A stretch of DNA of 64,000 bases from SAR86 cluster bacterium SAR86B. GTDB lineage: Bacteria > Pseudomonadota > Gammaproteobacteria > Magnimaribacterales > D2472. The translations under genes were made by a program, and so were the position numbers. The notes below the pieces were generated by a model. The model did no database searches. It saw only the letters and a program-made list of their open reading frames with translations, and was not told where the DNA came from. This document shows, piece after piece, positions 60,207-64,000 of this stretch; positions within the stretch are counted from its first letter, which is position 1; every line of letters starts with the position of its first letter. The stretch is from assembly GCA_905182885.1 (NCBI GenBank), contig CAJJCW010000001.1, forward strand, positions 310,001 to 374,000, written 5' to 3'.

Positions 60207-61127
60207 ATGAACATTTTATTTGCGGGCACCCCAGATCCATCTGGTAAAATACTTGAGTATTTAGCAAGTAGTTCTGTATATAACGTAAAAGGAGTTGTAA
60301 CTCAGCCTGATAAACCGCAAAAGAGAGGTAATAAAATCCTAGAGTCGAGCGTATCTAAGATATCCCAGAAGTATGAATTTCCAGTTTTTAAACCCACAAA
60401 CCTAAACGACCCTGACTTTATTAAAGATATTGAAGGTATTGATTTTGATTTTCTTGTGGTCGCTGCTTATGGAAAAATTATTCCAAACTGGTTGCTTCTC
60501 TCTCCGAGCAAAATACCAGTAAATGTTCACTATTCAATTTTGCCATCTTATAGGGGAGCTTCTCCAATTCAAACATCTCTTTTAAATGGAGATAATTTGT
60601 CAGGTGTTACTTTTATGGAAATGACTGAAGGCCTGGATGAAGGAAAAATTATTAAGATTTTTACCCTAGATATTGTTAAAACTCACAATAAAGTTTCTTT
60701 AGAAAATGATCTTTGTGATCTTGCTATAAAAAATATTGATGATGTTTTAGATTTACTGTTCTCAGATAATATTTTGCTCAACGCCCAGGACGATTCAAAA
60801 GCATCTTACTGTTCCAAGATTAAAAAATCTGATTCAATTATCGATTTTGCAGAAAATGCAGAGGTGATTATAAATAAATATAGGGCTTATTCTGAGTGGC
60901 CTGGCTTGTCTTTTATGCACAAGGACGTGTTAATAAAAATACATGGTATGCGTCTATATCATGAAGATTTGTCGGGGATACCTGGCACAATTATTAAGTT
61001 TGATAAAACTGGTATCTATTATAAAACAAGCTTAGGAACTATAGTGATTACTTACTTACAATTACCTAATAAAAATAAAATTAGTTCTGCTGATGCTTAT
61101 AATGCGTACAGAGGTTTTTTTGTATAA
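60207..61127 (+). CDS. fmt: Methionyl-tRNA formyltransferase
   Basis: A 306-residue enzyme formylating initiator Met-tRNA. FAGTPDPSGKILEYL, VVTQPDKPQKRG and the catalytic region VAAYGKIIPNWLL, NVHYSILPSYRGASPIQ (Asn, His) and TEGLDEGKII (Asp) are present. The C-terminal OB-fold domain starts near residue 210. Length is close to E. coli Fmt (315). In many relatives rsmB lies between fmt and trkA. Here it is absent. Confidence 0.96.
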   Translation: MNILFAGTPDPSGKILEYLASSSVYNVKGVVTQPDKPQKRGNKILESSVSKISQKYEFPVFKPTNLNDPDFIKDIEGIDFDFLVVAAYGKIIPNWLLLSPSKIPVNVHYSILPSYRGASPIQTSLLNGDNLSGVTFMEMTEGLDEGKIIKIFTLDIVKTHNKVSLENDLCDLAIKNIDDVLDLLFSDNILLNAQDDSKASYCSKIKKSDSIIDFAENAEVIINKYRAYSEWPGLSFMHKDVLIKIHGMRLYHEDLSGIPGTIIKFDKTGIYYKTSLGTIVITYLQLPNKNKISSADAYNAYRGFFV

Positions 61128-61185
61128 TTATTTTATTTGCTCTAGAAGCTTTTAATTGTATTAAAAGAGGTTTAATTTACTCTTT

Positions 61186-62541
61186 ATGAAAATAGTAATT
61201 TTAGGTGCGGGGAAAGTTGGCGGCAGTCTTGCAAGAAATTTATCAAATAGTGACTATCAGGTTTCTATAGTTGACGAGGATAAATCAAAACTTTCTGCCC
61301 TTGAAGAAAGGCTGGACATAATGACGGTTGAGGGTCATGCGGCAAAGCCCAATTCAATAATGAAGGCTGGTGCTGATGAAGACACAATAGTAATTGCTGT
61401 AACATCCAATGATGAAGTTAATATCATTGCCTGTCAGATTGCTAAGAATATGTTTAATGTTAAGAAGACAATATGTAGATTTAAAGATACTTCTTATTTG
61501 GAGCATTACAAAATTTTTGGAGAGGGTATTATTGATATTCCTATCTGCCCAGAAAATGAAGTTACATCTCATCTTAAAGAGCTTATAAACCATCCAGGTG
61601 CAGATCAAATTGAGCACTTTGCTGGTGATAAAGTTAAATTAGTTTCTGTTAAGGCTAGGAAAAAAGGAAAGCTTGTTGGCAGGGAGTTAAAGTATATCAA
61701 GGATGATATGCCAAATGTTGAGGCATATGTCCCATCCATCTATAGAAAAGGTAAGCCCTTCATACCAGAAGGCGATACTGTTATAAAAGAAAATGATGAG
61801 GTCTACTTTGTATCATCTGCAGAACACATTGGCTCAATCGTGGATGAGTTTAGAGACCACGAGGATGCTTATTCAAGAATTATGATAGTAGGAGGCGGGA
61901 GAGTCGGATTCTCATTAGCTAGAGACCTAGAAAAGACATATAAAGTTAAATTAATAGAATCTAATATAGATAAATGTAACTTATTGTCGAAAGAGCTAGA
62001 AAAAACTATAGTCTTAAATGGATCAGCAACTGACGAAGAGTTGTTAAAAAGTGAAAATATATCAAATATAGATATATTTTGTGCTTTAACTGATGATGAT
62101 GAGACAAATGTCATGTCTTCGCTACTGGCAAAAAAAATGGGCGCTAAGAAAACAATGATTATCTTAAATAATCCCTCTTATCTTGGTTTAGTGCCTGGTT
62201 TTATAGATATCTATATAGCTCCTTACAGGTTAACTGTATCCTCTGTACTTCAAGACTTAAGAGAAGGTGATGTTGCTCAAGATGTTATGCTAAAAATGGA
62301 TGCGGGGGCAGAGGCAATAGAAGGAATAGTTCATGCCAATGAGTTCACATCCAAGCTTTTTGACAAGCCTATAAAAGATATTCCCCTCCCAGAGGGAGCC
62401 TGTATTGCAGCTATTGTCAGACACGGGGAAGTTATAATGCCCAGCTCTTCTGTTGAGCTCTGTCTGAATGACCACTTAATTATATTTCTGGCCGATAAAA
62501 AGGCTGTTAGCGAAGTAGAGAAACTCTTTAAATCAAATTAA
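61186..62541 (+). CDS. trkA: Trk system potassium uptake protein TrkA
   Basis: A 451-residue peripheral membrane regulator of the Trk potassium channel. Two RCK units each have an NAD-binding loop: VILGAGKVGGSLARNL at the start and IMIVGGGRVGFSLARDL near residue 232. Each is followed by a TrkA-C domain. Length equals E. coli TrkA (458). Its stop overlaps the trkH start by one base (TAATG), so the two subunits are coupled. A weak AT-rich hairpin (CTTTTAAT/ATTAAAAG, 61149-61167) lies just upstream. Confidence 0.96.
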   Translation: MKIVILGAGKVGGSLARNLSNSDYQVSIVDEDKSKLSALEERLDIMTVEGHAAKPNSIMKAGADEDTIVIAVTSNDEVNIIACQIAKNMFNVKKTICRFKDTSYLEHYKIFGEGIIDIPICPENEVTSHLKELINHPGADQIEHFAGDKVKLVSVKARKKGKLVGRELKYIKDDMPNVEAYVPSIYRKGKPFIPEGDTVIKENDEVYFVSSAEHIGSIVDEFRDHEDAYSRIMIVGGGRVGFSLARDLEKTYKVKLIESNIDKCNLLSKELEKTIVLNGSATDEELLKSENISNIDIFCALTDDDETNVMSSLLAKKMGAKKTMIILNNPSYLGLVPGFIDIYIAPYRLTVSSVLQDLREGDVAQDVMLKMDAGAEAIEGIVHANEFTSKLFDKPIKDIPLPEGACIAAIVRHGEVIMPSSSVELCLNDHLIIFLADKKAVSEVEKLFKSN

Positions 62542-63974
62542 TGAACCCAAAAGCGATAATTAGTCTATTTAGTATCCTGGTGATGTTTTTTAGCGCCTCT
62601 TTCGTGCTGCCTATAGCTGTATCTCTAATATTTAAAGACTCAGCTCTAATGATCTTTGTTAGCACTTTTTGTCTAGTTTTCGGGCTAGGTTTAATGGGAT
62701 GGCTTTTTTCTAGGGGAGATAATGACGAACTAGGTCAAAAAGACGGCTTTATTATCATTACTTTCTTTTGGTTGATATTGGCTATTGCCGGGTCAATACC
62801 TTTTGCTTTAAGTGGCATGCCTTTTGTTGACGCTTTTTTTGAATCAATGTCTGGCATCACGACAACAGGGGCAACTGTTATATCAGGACTCGATAGCATG
62901 CCGCAGTCACTTCTATTTTACAGACAGCTACTTCAATGGATGGGGGGAATGGGTTTAATTGTTTTAGCCATAGCTGTTATGCCCTTGCTTGGTATAGGAG
63001 GCGGCCAGCTCTATAAAGCGGAAATACCTGGTGCAATGAATGACCAGAAACTAACGCCTAGAATAAAAGAAACAGCTCAGGCCCTTTGGGCTATATACCT
63101 TGGGTTAACTATTGTGTGCGCTTTTTTATATTATATTGGTGGAATGTCTGGCTTTGATGCTATTTCACACAGCCTCAGCACTGTCTCTATTGGAGGATTT
63201 TCAACCCATGACCAAAGTATTGGTTATTTCAATAGCGGTTTTATTGAGTTTGTATGCATAGTGTTTATGGTACTTTCAGCTCTAAGCTTCACCCTTCATT
63301 ACTTTGCTATCTATATGCGCAAGCCGCTCAAATATCTTGCAGATCCGGAGCTCCGTTTTTTTATATCCATATTAACTATAATTTTTTTACTTTCTGTTTG
63401 CATAAGCTTATTTTCAAAGTCTGGGGATATTTCAATTAGGGAGCTTTTATTTCATTCTGTTTCAATAGTAACTACCACAGGTTTCTCCATAGGTGATTCT
63501 GGTGATTGGCCTATTTCTATTGGCTTCTTATTTCTTTTAGGAGCTTTTATTGGAGCTTGTTCTGGATCAGTCGGTGGAGGCATTAAGTCATGGAGAGTGT
63601 TAATTATGATTAACTATGCCTATATAAATCTTATGAAGCTTGTTCACCCAAATGGTGTTTTCTCTTTAAAAATTGGATCTAAGACTGTTGAGGAGGATGT
63701 TGCTTCTTCCGTTTGGGGATTCTTTTCTATATATGTAATTTCATTTGTTATCCTGCTTTTGGCTTTGCTTGTAACTGGCTTAGATTTTGAATCTGCCTTT
63801 TCTGCAATTGGCGCTTGTTTAAATAATCTGGGCCCAGGTCTCGGCGATGTCTCTCAGACATATGAAAGCGTTACTCCATTTGGAAAGGCTATATTAGCCT
63901 TCGCAATGATACTTGGAAGATTAGAAATATTTACATTGCTTGTTTTATTTATGCCTATTTTTTGGGATAAGTAA
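62541..63974 (+). CDS. trkH: Trk system potassium uptake protein TrkH
   Basis: A 477-residue potassium channel subunit of the TrkH/KtrB superfamily made of four M1-P-M2 repeats. The selectivity-filter glycines can be seen in SGITTTGATV, SLSTVSIGGFSTHD, SIVTTTGFSIGD and IGACLNNLGPGLGD. LLQWMGGMGLIVLAIAVMPLLG and FLLGAFIGACSGSVGGGIKSWR (the intramembrane loop region) are also conserved. Length equals E. coli TrkH (483). The 26 bases after the stop reach the window end. Confidence 0.97.
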   Translation: MNPKAIISLFSILVMFFSASFVLPIAVSLIFKDSALMIFVSTFCLVFGLGLMGWLFSRGDNDELGQKDGFIIITFFWLILAIAGSIPFALSGMPFVDAFFESMSGITTTGATVISGLDSMPQSLLFYRQLLQWMGGMGLIVLAIAVMPLLGIGGGQLYKAEIPGAMNDQKLTPRIKETAQALWAIYLGLTIVCAFLYYIGGMSGFDAISHSLSTVSIGGFSTHDQSIGYFNSGFIEFVCIVFMVLSALSFTLHYFAIYMRKPLKYLADPELRFFISILTIIFLLSVCISLFSKSGDISIRELLFHSVSIVTTTGFSIGDSGDWPISIGFLFLLGAFIGACSGSVGGGIKSWRVLIMINYAYINLMKLVHPNGVFSLKIGSKTVEEDVASSVWGFFSIYVISFVILLLALLVTGLDFESAFSAIGACLNNLGPGLGDVSQTYESVTPFGKAILAFAMILGRLEIFTLLVLFMPIFWDK

Positions 63975-64000
63975 TTAAATATTTAGGTAGGGATTGCTTA

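Noticed and set aside
1-64000. Mobile element, prophage, CRISPR array, toxin-antitoxin or defence system
   Set aside because: No transposase, phage, cas, restriction or toxin-like genes and no direct-repeat arrays were seen. The only recombinase is the housekeeping XerC.

Overview
The window is a 64 kb stretch of a bacterial chromosome that is AT-rich (roughly one third G+C by eye) and very gene-dense. Convergent genes often abut or overlap at their stop codons, and only one gap exceeds 300 bases. The gene orders are those of gammaproteobacterial core genomes: pepP-ubiH, zapA-ssrS-ygfA, ilvA/rpiA, miaB-phoH-ybeY-corC-lnt, orn/rsgA, ubiE-ubiJ-ubiB-tatABC, lptM-lysA-dapF-DUF484-xerC-yigB, polA/engB/cytochrome c4/dsbA, a complete aa3 oxidase cluster, tsaC-aroE-hemF with purE, def-fmt and trkA-trkH. 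Low G+C, short spacers, small versions of most proteins and strict aerobic housekeeping suggest a streamlined marine gammaproteobacterium. A SAR86-like lineage is my best guess, by inference only. I see no insertion sequence, prophage, CRISPR array, integron or tRNA.

Layout. 1-6 kb: priA (cut by the window edge), ribosomal proteins L31 type B and L28, dut-sixA, ubiH-pepP. 5.5-6.8 kb: cell-division genes (coiled-coil protein, zapA), 6S RNA and ygfA. 6.8-14.4 kb: a large DUF5916-type outer-membrane protein, ilvA, rpiA, a secreted glutathione peroxidase preceded by a structured leader and a 28-residue membrane ORF, and a FadJ-like beta-oxidation enzyme. 14.4-20 kb: envelope and RNA-metabolism operon (L,D-transpeptidase, lnt, corC, ybeY, phoH, miaB). 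20-25.7 kb: orn, rsgA, ubiquinone genes ubiE/J/B and the Tat translocon (tatA is below the ORF-track length cut-off). 25.7-33.2 kb: LOG protein, class I aldolase, pgk and tkt without gap, then metK-ahcY. 33.2-37.8 kb: lptM, lysine/DAP genes, xerC. 37.8-44 kb: c-type cytochromes, dsbA, engB, a COQ4-like protein, polA, dsbB. 44-48.3 kb: pckA, gshA, a quinone oxidoreductase. 48.3-56.5 kb: cytochrome c oxidase structural and assembly genes with heme A synthesis. 56.6-64 kb: yheV, aroE, hemF, tsaC, purE, def, fmt, trkA, trkH.

Functional themes. Aerobic respiration is heavily represented: ubiquinone synthesis and its accessory factors (ubiH, ubiE, ubiJ, ubiB, a UbiK-like protein, a COQ4-like protein), periplasmic cytochromes c4 and c5, and an aa3 oxidase with Sco, SURF1, CtaG, CtaA and CtaB. 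hemF is the oxygen-dependent form. Central carbon genes cover gluconeogenesis and the pentose phosphate pathway (pckA, fba, pgk, tkt, rpiA). One-carbon and methyl-cycle genes are metK, ahcY and ygfA.

Data quality. Five conserved genes (ahcY, the yigB-like HAD gene, dsbA, the quinone oxidoreductase and SURF1) are broken by seven single-base indels in total. In each, the lost frame resumes with recognisable family sequence. Because several are normally essential or strongly conserved, consensus indel error in the source assembly is the likeliest cause. They are annotated here as full-length genes with the frameshift noted.

Most worth a second look are the structured leader plus mini-ORF at 11.9-12.1 kb, the COQ4-like protein at 40.1 kb, and the palindrome that fills the ahcY-lptM gap.
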